Assembly: GCF_018219815.1 (NCBI RefSeq)
Contig: NZ_JADMKU010000020.1
Location: forward strand, 17,645-81,644
Reading direction: 5' to 3'
Length of the DNA stretch: 64,000 nucleotides
Source of the DNA: Thalassovita aquimarina
Lineage (GTDB): Bacteria; Pseudomonadota; Alphaproteobacteria; Rhodobacterales; Rhodobacteraceae
In this document: positions 28,277-37,256 of the stretch, piece after piece
Position numbering within the stretch: the stretch's first letter is position 1
Layout: the number at the start of each line of letters is the position of its first letter
Notes under the pieces: generated by a model
What the model was told of the DNA's origin: nothing
The model's input: only the letters and a program-made list of their open reading frames with translations
The model's database searches: none
Position numbers and translations under genes: made by a program

Positions 28277-28830
28277 GGATCGTCGCCGGCGCCTTCAAGG
28301 GCCGCGCGCTGGCCTCGGTCGGCAAGGGCGATCCCGGCGCGCATCTGCGCCCGACCACGGACCGCACCCGCGAAAGCCTGTTCAACATGCTGATGGGCGG
28401 GCGGTTCGGTGACCCGATCACCGACGCCCGCGTTCTGGACCTGTTCGCCGGCACCGGCGCGTTGGGGTTGGAGGCGCTGTCACGCGGCGCGGCCCATGTC
28501 ACCTTTGTCGATGACGGCAACAAGGCGGGCAGCCTGATTAAGCAGAACATCAAGATCTGCGAGGCACAGGTGCAGACCAAGATGATACGACGCGATGCCC
28601 GCAAGCTGCCGGAAAATCCCGGCGATCCCTACGACCTGATCTTCCTCGACCCTCCCTATGGCAAGGGCTTGGGTGAAATCGCACTGGCGGCCGCGCTGCG
28701 GGGCAACTGGATCGCCGAGGGCGCGCTCATCGTCTGGGAAGAAAGAGCCGCCATCACCGTGCCCGAGGGCCTGACCCATCTCGACGCGCGCAGATACGGC
28801 GACACCACGATCACGCTGCTGGAAGCCTGA
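28273..28830 (+). CDS. rsmD: 16S rRNA (guanine(966)-N(2))-methyltransferase
   Basis: SAM-dependent methyltransferase of 185 residues that modifies G966 of 16S rRNA in the 30S subunit. Motifs: MRIVAGAFKGRALA at the N-terminus, LRPTTDRTRESLFNML, SAM loop VLDLFAGTGALGLEALSRGA, and the catalytic DPPY in LIFLDPPYGKGL. ATG 28273 overlaps the reductase stop. Its own stop abuts the pbpC stop on the other strand with no gap, so neither gene has room for a separate terminator. Confidence 0.95.
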   Translation: MRIVAGAFKGRALASVGKGDPGAHLRPTTDRTRESLFNMLMGGRFGDPITDARVLDLFAGTGALGLEALSRGAAHVTFVDDGNKAGSLIKQNIKICEAQVQTKMIRRDARKLPENPGDPYDLIFLDPPYGKGLGEIALAAALRGNWIAEGALIVWEERAAITVPEGLTHLDARRYGDTTITLLEA

Positions 28831-30864
28831 TCATTCGAGCTGCAGATCAACCCGGTCCGACCGTCCCTTCGCATCGATCACTGAGAGGCTGACGAAGCCT
28901 TTGCCGACGGGGCCCAGATCGGCCTGCCGCCGGTGATATCCGGTCAGCACCGGTTCGCCATTCGCCAGAATCGTGAACGGAGGCACCCCGTCACGCAGTT
29001 TCAGAACCAATCCGCCCCCATCCAGCGACAGCCGCGCCCCGTTCGGGGGAAAGGCCAGTTTCGGCGTGTCCGGTTCGGGTTCGAACACCGCGTGGCGACC
29101 GCGAAACCGCTGTAACGGCTGCGGCAGTTCCGCCGTGGACACGATCAGCGTCTCGGGCGGCGGCGGCGGCAAGGGATCAAGCTCCGGCTTCAGCCGCTGG
29201 AACGCCTTGAACAGCACCGGGGCCGCCAGATCGCCGCCAAAGGCGCCCGGCACGGGCGTCCCGTCAGGCCGCCCGATCCAGACCCCGATCACATGCGACC
29301 CGTCGAACCCCACCGCCCAGGCATCGCGATGGCCATAAGACGTCCCGGTCTTGTAGGCCAGATGGTTGCGCGGCGCGCCGTCGGGCGGGACGAGCCCCGA
29401 CAGGATATGCCCGACTTGCCAGGCGGCGGAGCGGCTGACGATCCGTTCCCCCGGCTCCGCGCCCCCGGTCATGTGCAATCGCACCGCCTGTCCGCCATTG
29501 GCCAGCCCCGCATAAAGCTGCACCAGATCGCGCAGGGTGATCCCGACCCCGCCAAGCGCCACCGCCAGTCCAGGCTTGCCACCCGGGATCACCGGCGCGA
29601 CCCCCGACCGCCGCAGCGCCGCCATCAACCGGCCCGGCCCGATTTCCTCGGTCAGCAGCACGACGGGAATGTTCAGCGATTCCCGCAACGCCGTCGACAC
29701 CTTGATTTGCCCCCGGAAACGCCCGTCGAAATTCCGCGGTGCGTAGGCCCCGAAAGCGACCGGTCGGTCGTTGATCAGGGTTTCGGGATGGATCAGGCCC
29801 TGATCGAATCCCATCGCATAGACCAGCGGTTTCAGCGTCGATCCCGGCGACCGGAGCGCGTGTGTCATGTCGACAAATCCCTGTCCGCGCCCCTGCGCAA
29901 ACCGGCGCGACCCGACCGAGGCCAGAACCTCCCCGCTGCGATGATCGGCGACCAGGATCGCGATGGACAGACGCTCGGATTTGCCGTGCAGAGACAGTTC
30001 CGCCAATTCCTCCAGCCCCGCCTGCAACCCGGCCTCCAGCGTCAGGTCGATCCGTCCGCGATCCGGTTGCAAGGAGCGCGCGTGATCCGCTGCATGGGCG
30101 GCCAGCGCCGGGAAGGCGCGACGCGTCCGAGGCACCGGGTCATAGGCGGCCGCGGCAACGTCCCCGGCCCTCAAGACCCCCGCCTCCTGCATCCGCGCCA
30201 ACACCCGGCCCCGCGCGGCCTCGGCCGCTTGCGGGTGCCGGTCCGGGCGGCGCGCCTCTGGCGATTGCGGCAGCGCCACCAGCAACGCCGCCTCCGCCGG
30301 GGTCAGCCGCCCCGGTTCCTTGCCGAAATAGCTCAGCGATGCCGCCCGCACCCCTTCGATATTGCCGCCGAACGGCGCCAGCTGCAGGTAGAGGTCCAGG
30401 ATCGCATCCTTGCTGACCCGCCGTTCCAGCGCCAAGGCCACCCGCATCTGCCGCAGCTTGCCCGCCCACGACCCGGTGCTGCCATCCTCCAGCAGCCGCG
30501 CCACCTGCATCGTCAGCGTTGATCCGCCCGACACGATCCGGCCGTTCCACAGCGCTTGTCCCCCGGCCCGCACCAGCGCCCAAGGATCGATGCCATGATG
30601 ACGCCAGAACCGCTTGTCCTCATAGGCCAGTAGCATCGCGATATAGCCATCATCGACCCCATCGCGCGCCACCAGAAGCCGCCACAGACCATCCGCCACC
30701 GTATAGGCGCGCAGCAACACGCCATTGCGATCACGCGCCTCGGCCGAGGTGTCGACGATCAGCGGCGGCAGCTCGGTCCGGTCCACCCAGCGGTCGAACC
30801 CGTCGCGCAAGGCCCCCCCGCCCAGCAGCAGGGCGACCAGCAGGACCGGCCAGAGCCGTTTCAT
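28831..30864 (-). CDS. pbpC: Penicillin-binding protein 1C
   Basis: Class A PBP of 677 residues. Start ATG 30864 overlaps the alpha-2-macroglobulin stop (ATGA); the frame upstream of it is that gene's shadow. Short N-terminal transmembrane helix (KRLWPVLLVALLLGGGAL), glycosyltransferase domain with YEDKRFWRHHGIDPWALVRA and SGGSTLTMQVARL, transpeptidase domain with SPGSTLKPLVYA, ESLNIP and KTGTSYGHRDAWAVG, then a C-terminal BiPBP-type beta domain. PBP1C is classically encoded with a bacterial alpha-2-macroglobulin. The pair is proposed to trap invading proteases and repair the damaged wall. Confidence 0.95.
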   Translation of the reverse strand: MKRLWPVLLVALLLGGGALRDGFDRWVDRTELPPLIVDTSAEARDRNGVLLRAYTVADGLWRLLVARDGVDDGYIAMLLAYEDKRFWRHHGIDPWALVRAGGQALWNGRIVSGGSTLTMQVARLLEDGSTGSWAGKLRQMRVALALERRVSKDAILDLYLQLAPFGGNIEGVRAASLSYFGKEPGRLTPAEAALLVALPQSPEARRPDRHPQAAEAARGRVLARMQEAGVLRAGDVAAAAYDPVPRTRRAFPALAAHAADHARSLQPDRGRIDLTLEAGLQAGLEELAELSLHGKSERLSIAILVADHRSGEVLASVGSRRFAQGRGQGFVDMTHALRSPGSTLKPLVYAMGFDQGLIHPETLINDRPVAFGAYAPRNFDGRFRGQIKVSTALRESLNIPVVLLTEEIGPGRLMAALRRSGVAPVIPGGKPGLAVALGGVGITLRDLVQLYAGLANGGQAVRLHMTGGAEPGERIVSRSAAWQVGHILSGLVPPDGAPRNHLAYKTGTSYGHRDAWAVGFDGSHVIGVWIGRPDGTPVPGAFGGDLAAPVLFKAFQRLKPELDPLPPPPPETLIVSTAELPQPLQRFRGRHAVFEPEPDTPKLAFPPNGARLSLDGGGLVLKLRDGVPPFTILANGEPVLTGYHRRQADLGPVGKGFVSLSVIDAKGRSDRVDLQLE

Positions 30865-33800
30865 TCCGCGATCCGCACCCGGCCCGATGCGGTATTGGCG
30901 CGGTATTGCGGGCGGTACATGTCTTCGACCGTGGCCGCCGGATGATGGAATGCGCCCGGCGAAATCGCCCGCACGATATAGGCCAGCTCGATCGGGTCCT
31001 TGCCGGATTGGTCCACGGCGGCAAGGAACCGGTCGGCGCGGAATTCGCTGTGTTCGGTTTCGGCCGGGTCGAGCCAATCGAGCGCCCGGATATCGCCCTG
31101 CCGCAGCAGGTTGGGATTATCGATCTCGAACCCCGCCGGCAGCGGGTCGTTGATCATCAGACGCGCACCGCCATCCTCGAACGGGGTCGCCTTCAGAACC
31201 GCGACCAGCCGCATGCCGGTACGAATCTGATCCCGGGTCACCGGCTCGCCCTCGGTGGTGTAATAGCTGCGGTCGATCCGGAACCCGTATCCGCCCTGAT
31301 CCACGCCGCCTTCGGGAACGCCGGTGGTGGTCAGGGTGATCGGCGTCGCCGAACCCGACACGTTGCGGATCGCTATCGGCTGCGCGCCAACGCGGTCGGC
31401 CACCATGCGGGCGAAAGGACCGTCGACCGGCCTGCCATCGATTTCCAGCCCGGAAAGCGACGGGTCCAGCACCAGCGCCTTGGCCGCCAGCAGCGACCAG
31501 GACGCTTCCTGCGTCGACATCACCCGCCCCGCGGCACCGATGCGCTGCACAAGTGCATCGCGGTCAACGGCCGCGCTGCCGGCTTCGACCGCCAGCGACA
31601 ACACCCCGGCGGCATCGCGCAGGTTGGTGCCGTAATCGGCCCGCAGCACCGGTTTGTCCTCACCCGGCAGGGTCCGCAGCATGCGGGCGGCACGGCCGAA
31701 CATCGCATCGGCCCGGGTCTGATCGCCGTAAGACGCCAGCGCCGCGCCCAGCTGCGCCGCCGCCAGCGGCGTGGTGAAGGCATCGCCCTTGACGTCGGCA
31801 TAGTAACGCAGGTCACCCATCGCCGCCGCCCCTTCGCGCGCCAGCACCATCAGCGCATAGGCCAGGTCACCGCCGCCTTCGTCGAAGTCGGGGTTGTAGT
31901 TCACCCGGTTGCGCAGATTGTCCAACGCCATGCGGAAGGCGGTGTCGGGAACCGCGATCCCTTCGGCCCGCGCCCGGCTGAGGAAATCGGACACATAGGC
32001 ATCGAGCCAGAAATCGCCCGACCCGGCCCGCCACAGCCCGAAGGCGCCGTTGCTGGATTGGCGCGTCAGCACCTTTTCCACCGCCTGATCGACCCGCTTG
32101 CGGATGCGGTCACGCCCCCCAAGCCCCAGGGATTCGCTCAGCTGGCTGAGATACAGCAGCGGCATCGCCTGGCTGGTCACCTGTTCGGTGCAGCCATAGG
32201 GATAGCGGTCGAGCGATGCCAGAAGCGCCGGCGCGTTCAGCTTGGCCAAGGGCCCCGCTGTCACCACCGCCGATCCGCTGCCGGGGCGAAGCCCGGTAAA
32301 GACCTCGTCGTCCAGCAGAAAGGTCTTGCCCGCGTCGAGCGTGAAGCGCTGCGTCAGCGACACCGCCGGATCGTTATTGCGCACCCCGATGGTCAGGTCC
32401 TTGACCAGCTGGCGGCCCTCCGGCGTCGTCAGCGCCACCCGGATCGAATGATCGCCAACCTCGCCCGCCGTCACCGGCAAGCTCAGCACTTCCTTGCCCT
32501 TCTCGGCCAGCGTCACGCCAGACGGCACCGACGCGGGATCGAGCGTCACGCCATCGGCGGTCACGTCCAGCCCCATCCGCCCCGCCGGGCCGGTGGCATG
32601 GACGATTTCCAGCAGCAACCGGCTTTGATCGCCCGGCGACAGGAAGCGCGGCAGGCTGGCGGTGACCACCACCGGGTCGCGCACCAGCACATCCGCCTCG
32701 GCCTCACCCACGCCGGTTTGCGACCAGGCCACCGCCATCAGCCGCACCGTGCCGTTGAAGGCGGGCAGGTCGAAGCCGACCTCGGCCCTGCCATCCGCCC
32801 CGACCTCAACCGGGCCGGTGAAATAGGCGACCAGTTCCTCGGTCGGCGGCGGCGACTGGAACCCGGCGCCCATGCCGGCATCGCCACCCGAACGCACCTG
32901 CCCCATTGCGCCGTTCATCCCGTCGATCAGCCGGCCGTAGAGGTCGCGAATTTCCACGCCCAACCGGCGCTGACCGAAATAGTGGCCGGAAGGATCGGGG
33001 CTCTGGAAACCGGTCAGGTTCAGGATGCCCACATCGACCGCCGCGACGGTGACATAGGCGGTTTCGCCCTCCTTCACACCTTCGACCTGCACCGACGCGG
33101 CAAGCGTCCCGCGCGGATCGGCCTCCGCCGGGGCATCAAGGCGCACCTGCAACTGCTTGTCGCCGGGATCGACCTTGGCATGGCTCAGCCCCAGCGACCG
33201 CGCCGGATTACGCCCGGCGCTAACATCCATCGGCCGGATCACCGAAGCCGTCACATAGGCCCCCGCGCCCCAGTCATCGGTCACGTCGAGCGGGATCAGG
33301 TTTTCGCCCTCGCTGACCTCGACCGCCTTCATTGCGATCACCCGGTTCGACATCACCGTGACCAAGGCCTTGCCCGCATAGCGCGGCACCAGCCGCAATT
33401 GCGCGACCTCACCACTGCGATAGGACGGTTTATCCAGCGACAGTTCCAGCGTATCGGGCGTGGTGCTGACATCGGCGGGTGCGTACCAGCCGGCATAGAA
33501 AGAACTGCTGGCCGATACGTATTCGCCGCCCTGCCGTTCCACCACCAATTCGTAATTGCCCCATTCGACCGGCACGCTGACCTTCAGCGGATCGGTGCCC
33601 AGCATCGCCTCGCCGCTGGCGATGGGTTTGCGAGTGGTGATCGGTTCCCAGTTCCAACTGCCCCATTGCTGATACCACTGGTAACGGTGGGTGACCCGGT
33701 TCAGGGTCCAGCGCACCGGCATGTCGATCTGGCTCAAATCGGGGCCAAGCGCGATCACCTGCAATTGCGCCTCGCCGCCCTCGGGCACGACGCCGTCGAA

Positions 33801-36296
33801 CATCTGCTTGATGCCGATGATCGGTTTCGCCGGGGCAAGGTCGCGCGTCAGCCGCCGTTCGACCGGGCGGCCCGATCCTTCGGCGACGCTGACCCGCACT
33901 TCGGCCGTCAGCGGCCGGTCGGCATCCTCTATCACGGGCAGCGGCAAGGGCATCACCGCAACGCCCTGATCGTCGGTTTCGCCGCCGCCGAAGAATTCGG
34001 TGCGTTTGTAAAACCCATCATCCTGCCGCCCGTAGCGGTAGCCGGGATAGCCTTTCAGTTCCTCTGCCTCGGACAAAACCACCGAGCCGTCGACCGACAA
34101 CCCGCCCGCGGGCGCGCCGAAGAGGTATTTCGCCTCAACCGTCAGGGGCGGCTGGTCGCCGGGGCGGAGGTCATGTTCGGGCAGCGACAGGGTGAAATCG
34201 ATCCGCTCGGGCAGGAAATCCTCGACCAGAACGGTCTGGCTGGCCAGCGCCGGTTGATCCACGTCGGCCTTGATATCCAGCCGCCACGACCCGCGCGGCA
34301 CGCTGTCGCCCAGAGCGAAGGCAAAGACATGGCCGCCCGCCTTGTCCTGCGCCGACAGCGATCGGGCGTATTCCACCCCGTCGGGCCGGGTCAGGATCGC
34401 GGTGATCGGCAAACCGCCGATCGCCGCCGCCTTGCCATCGCGGGTCAGAACGGTGGCGTGGATGGTTTCGCCCGCGCGATAGGCGCCGCGATCGGTGGTC
34501 AGGAACATATCGATCGGCGGGCTGGGTTCGCGGCCCTCCACCCCACGATCCGACAGGTCGAACGCCGGGTCCTTCAGCGACAGGAAGGTCAGGTCCCGAT
34601 CCCCCTGCGCCACGGTCAGCAGCGCGGGCACCGCCGCCCCCAGCCCCCTTGTCAGCCCGGCGTCGAAATGCGCGTAACCCTCGGCATCGGTCTGAACCTC
34701 GCCCAGCACCCGGTTCGATTGCGAAATCAGCGTGGCCTTGGCCCCGGCCACGGGTTCGGCATCGCCCAGCCCGCGCACGAAGACATGCAGCCCGTCCACG
34801 CCGCTCAGCGTGGTGACGCCCAGATCGGACAGCACGAACCATTGCGTCGCCAGCGGGTCCTCATAGGGATCGGCGCCGGGCACCTCGGCCGACAGCGCGT
34901 AGATCCCGGCGGGCAGGTCGGCGATGATATCGCCCAGCGGCAAGCGGGTGGTCATGTCGCGGTTCAGCTCATTCTGCACCTCGCCTTTGCCGGCCCAAAC
35001 CTGTTCGCCGATCTGGGCGCTGAAATCGGTTTCTTCCCAGTAATTCAGCGGCCGCCCGAAATAATGCGACTGGAACACCCGCAGCATGTTGCGGTCGCTG
35101 ACCTGGCGCAGCGTCAGGTCCAGCGTATCGACATTCACCGTTTCCACCGGCAGCGCCGCATCGGGCGATTTCGGTAGCACGTAGGCGCGGCCCGAGAACC
35201 GGACCGAGGCGCTGCGATCGCGCACATATTGGGTGATGGTGACATCCTTGGCCATAGTTTCGCCGCTCGCCGCGGGCAGCCCTTCGCGGAAGGTCAGGCT
35301 GTAGCGTTGGCCGTGATCCAACCCGTCGACGCACAGCCGGTTGCCGCTGACCGTCACCGCCATGTCCGTGGCGGGCAGCTTGACGAAGGGCGCGTAATCG
35401 ACGCCGGTCTTGACCAACGCCTCGGAAAACTCGGCACAGATGCGCGGGTCGGCACTGTCGCTTTCGGCCAGATTTTCGGTGATGCGAAATCCGTATTTTC
35501 CGATGGCGTCATCGAGCGCATCGCTCAATTCAACCCAGTTCGGTTGCTTGTCCAGCGCCAGCCGCAGGGCCGGGATCATGTCGCGGCCGCGCCCGTTGGC
35601 TTCGAACGCGTCGGCCATCAGCTGCAGGCTGTTGGCGGCAAGCGCCGGGGAACCGGCGCGCAGATAGGCGTTGATCGCCGCCGTCAGCGCGCGGTTGCGA
35701 TAGCGGTTCTTGTTGTTCTTGCTGGCCTCGGCGGCCAACAGCGACAGGCGGGCATATTCCAGCCACTGGTCGGCCTGATCGGTATGCGATACCGCCCCGC
35801 CCATCCAGCGCATCGCGTTGATCCAGTCCTTCTGCTGGCGGCGTTCCTGTGCAGCGTTCAGAAGCGCCTCGACCGAATATTGCCCCGATGGATGGGTCCA
35901 GCCAATCCGCTGCGCCTGACCATGCGCCTCGTTAATGTCGCCGGGGCCCAGGAAGGGCGCAGCCGCGGCGCGCGCCGCTGCGGCATCAAGCAGCTCTGCC
36001 GGGGTTTCGATGATTTCCGCCGACCACGCCCCTTCGTAGGGCTGCCGGTCCGTGATATCGGATTTCGGGAAACAGGCGTTCGATTTTTCGTTGAAGGTGA
36101 AGGCCTTGCAACTCGGATCCACCAGGCAGGCCCGTTCGCACGCATTGTAATCGGTATCGAACAGCGCCTGCAGATCGGAACCGTAGAAATCGACATCGCG
36201 GGTCAGAACGTAGTGCCGCTGCGGCACAGCATTTTCGGCGGCACCCGGAGAGGTCAGACAAAAGGCGGCAAAAAGCGCTGAAAGAACGCGTCGCAT
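30861..36296 (-). CDS. Bacterial alpha-2-macroglobulin with N-terminal PAN/apple domain
   Basis: Periplasmic protease-trap protein of 1,811 residues. Signal peptide MRRVLSALFAAFCLTSPGAA without a lipobox cysteine, unlike the lipoprotein YfhM of E. coli. An apple/PAN-like module follows (ACERACLVDPSCKAF, about residues 53-67). Then come the macroglobulin repeats (MG domains), and the thioester motif GCTEQ with Cys1369 and Gln1372 that traps attacking proteases. The C-terminal receptor-binding-like domain ends near KDPIELAYIVRAISPG. AGGAG lies about 10 nt before ATG 36296. The stop overlaps pbpC, so both are co-translated. Confidence 0.95.
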   Translation of the reverse strand: MRRVLSALFAAFCLTSPGAAENAVPQRHYVLTRDVDFYGSDLQALFDTDYNACERACLVDPSCKAFTFNEKSNACFPKSDITDRQPYEGAWSAEIIETPAELLDAAAARAAAAPFLGPGDINEAHGQAQRIGWTHPSGQYSVEALLNAAQERRQQKDWINAMRWMGGAVSHTDQADQWLEYARLSLLAAEASKNNKNRYRNRALTAAINAYLRAGSPALAANSLQLMADAFEANGRGRDMIPALRLALDKQPNWVELSDALDDAIGKYGFRITENLAESDSADPRICAEFSEALVKTGVDYAPFVKLPATDMAVTVSGNRLCVDGLDHGQRYSLTFREGLPAASGETMAKDVTITQYVRDRSASVRFSGRAYVLPKSPDAALPVETVNVDTLDLTLRQVSDRNMLRVFQSHYFGRPLNYWEETDFSAQIGEQVWAGKGEVQNELNRDMTTRLPLGDIIADLPAGIYALSAEVPGADPYEDPLATQWFVLSDLGVTTLSGVDGLHVFVRGLGDAEPVAGAKATLISQSNRVLGEVQTDAEGYAHFDAGLTRGLGAAVPALLTVAQGDRDLTFLSLKDPAFDLSDRGVEGREPSPPIDMFLTTDRGAYRAGETIHATVLTRDGKAAAIGGLPITAILTRPDGVEYARSLSAQDKAGGHVFAFALGDSVPRGSWRLDIKADVDQPALASQTVLVEDFLPERIDFTLSLPEHDLRPGDQPPLTVEAKYLFGAPAGGLSVDGSVVLSEAEELKGYPGYRYGRQDDGFYKRTEFFGGGETDDQGVAVMPLPLPVIEDADRPLTAEVRVSVAEGSGRPVERRLTRDLAPAKPIIGIKQMFDGVVPEGGEAQLQVIALGPDLSQIDMPVRWTLNRVTHRYQWYQQWGSWNWEPITTRKPIASGEAMLGTDPLKVSVPVEWGNYELVVERQGGEYVSASSSFYAGWYAPADVSTTPDTLELSLDKPSYRSGEVAQLRLVPRYAGKALVTVMSNRVIAMKAVEVSEGENLIPLDVTDDWGAGAYVTASVIRPMDVSAGRNPARSLGLSHAKVDPGDKQLQVRLDAPAEADPRGTLAASVQVEGVKEGETAYVTVAAVDVGILNLTGFQSPDPSGHYFGQRRLGVEIRDLYGRLIDGMNGAMGQVRSGGDAGMGAGFQSPPPTEELVAYFTGPVEVGADGRAEVGFDLPAFNGTVRLMAVAWSQTGVGEAEADVLVRDPVVVTASLPRFLSPGDQSRLLLEIVHATGPAGRMGLDVTADGVTLDPASVPSGVTLAEKGKEVLSLPVTAGEVGDHSIRVALTTPEGRQLVKDLTIGVRNNDPAVSLTQRFTLDAGKTFLLDDEVFTGLRPGSGSAVVTAGPLAKLNAPALLASLDRYPYGCTEQVTSQAMPLLYLSQLSESLGLGGRDRIRKRVDQAVEKVLTRQSSNGAFGLWRAGSGDFWLDAYVSDFLSRARAEGIAVPDTAFRMALDNLRNRVNYNPDFDEGGGDLAYALMVLAREGAAAMGDLRYYADVKGDAFTTPLAAAQLGAALASYGDQTRADAMFGRAARMLRTLPGEDKPVLRADYGTNLRDAAGVLSLAVEAGSAAVDRDALVQRIGAAGRVMSTQEASWSLLAAKALVLDPSLSGLEIDGRPVDGPFARMVADRVGAQPIAIRNVSGSATPITLTTTGVPEGGVDQGGYGFRIDRSYYTTEGEPVTRDQIRTGMRLVAVLKATPFEDGGARLMINDPLPAGFEIDNPNLLRQGDIRALDWLDPAETEHSEFRADRFLAAVDQSGKDPIELAYIVRAISPGAFHHPAATVEDMYRPQYRANTASGRVRIAE

Positions 36297-36443
36297 GAAA
36301 GCGGCTCCTGCTTAAATCAATTGCCGCGATGCTGGCATGCGGATCGAAGATTCTGCAAGGGAAACCGCCCGGTATCCGGGACACCCCGTAGCAGGGCAAA
36401 CTGATCAAAGGCGCGGGTCGCCCTTACGGAGCCGCGACCAGGA

Positions 36444-37223
36444 TCAGGCCGCGTTGGCCTGTGCTGCTTCAGCGCTGCGCAGGAAGACCCAGCGGTCGCC
36501 TTCGCTCAGGTCGGGATTGAAGCGATAGCCGCCGGTGTCGAAATCGCGGATCGCTTCGGGATCGATCAACCGGCGCTGGATGATGAAACGGGCCATCGCG
36601 CCGCGGGCGCGCTTGGCGTAGAAGCTGACGATTTTCGGCACGCCCGCCTTTTCTTCCATGAAGACCGGGGTGATCACCCGCAGCTTCAGCGCGTTCAAAT
36701 CCACCGCGCCGAAATATTCCTGGCTGGCACAGTTGATCAGCGTATCGGTGCCGATGTCAGCCGCCTGCGCGTTCAGCGCCTCGGCGATGTCGCCGCCCCA
36801 GTATTCATAGAGGTTCTTGCCCTTCGGGTTCTGCAGGCGGCTGCCCATTTCCAGACGGTAGGGCTGAATTTCATCCAACGGCCGCAGCAGGCCGTAAAGC
36901 CCCGACAGGATGCGGAAATGATCCTGCGCCCAAGCCATTTCGTCGTCTTCCAGCGTTCCCGCTTCCAGCCCGACATAGGTGTCCCCGGCAAAGGCCAGCG
37001 CGGCGGGCTTGGCCTCCATCTCGCCGAAATCGCGGAACCTCTCGGCGTTCAGCTTGCCCAGCTTTTCGCTGATATGCATCAGCTTCATCAGGTCATCGAC
37101 CGACAGGTCGCGCGCCACGCCTGCCAGTTCCTCGGCCCGATCCGCGAATTGCGGCTGGGTGGGGGTAATGCCCTCAACCGGGGTGGTGTCAATCTTCTTG
37201 GCCGGGGAAACGACGATCAGCAT
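36444..37223 (-). CDS. yaaA: Peroxide stress protein YaaA
   Basis: DUF328/UPF0246 protein of 259 residues that limits intracellular iron damage during H2O2 stress and binds DNA in E. coli. Characteristic segments are MLIVVSPAKKIDTTP, the HISEKLGKLNAERF region, GLYGLLRPLDEIQPYRLEMG and LINCASQEYF. The 33-nt gap to recQ contains a perfect TTAGAA-CGT-TTCTAA dyad that overlaps the recQ stop. Confidence 0.94.
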   Translation of the reverse strand: MLIVVSPAKKIDTTPVEGITPTQPQFADRAEELAGVARDLSVDDLMKLMHISEKLGKLNAERFRDFGEMEAKPAALAFAGDTYVGLEAGTLEDDEMAWAQDHFRILSGLYGLLRPLDEIQPYRLEMGSRLQNPKGKNLYEYWGGDIAEALNAQAADIGTDTLINCASQEYFGAVDLNALKLRVITPVFMEEKAGVPKIVSFYAKRARGAMARFIIQRRLIDPEAIRDFDTGGYRFNPDLSEGDRWVFLRSAEAAQANAA

Positions 37224-37256
37224 GACGGGTCCTCAGAAATGTTGTTTAGAACGTTT

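Noticed and set aside
30519..35177. 1,552-codon open frame antisense to the alpha-2-macroglobulin and pbpC genes
   Set aside because: Shadow frame of high-GC coding DNA; His/Arg/Gln-rich composition with no domain.
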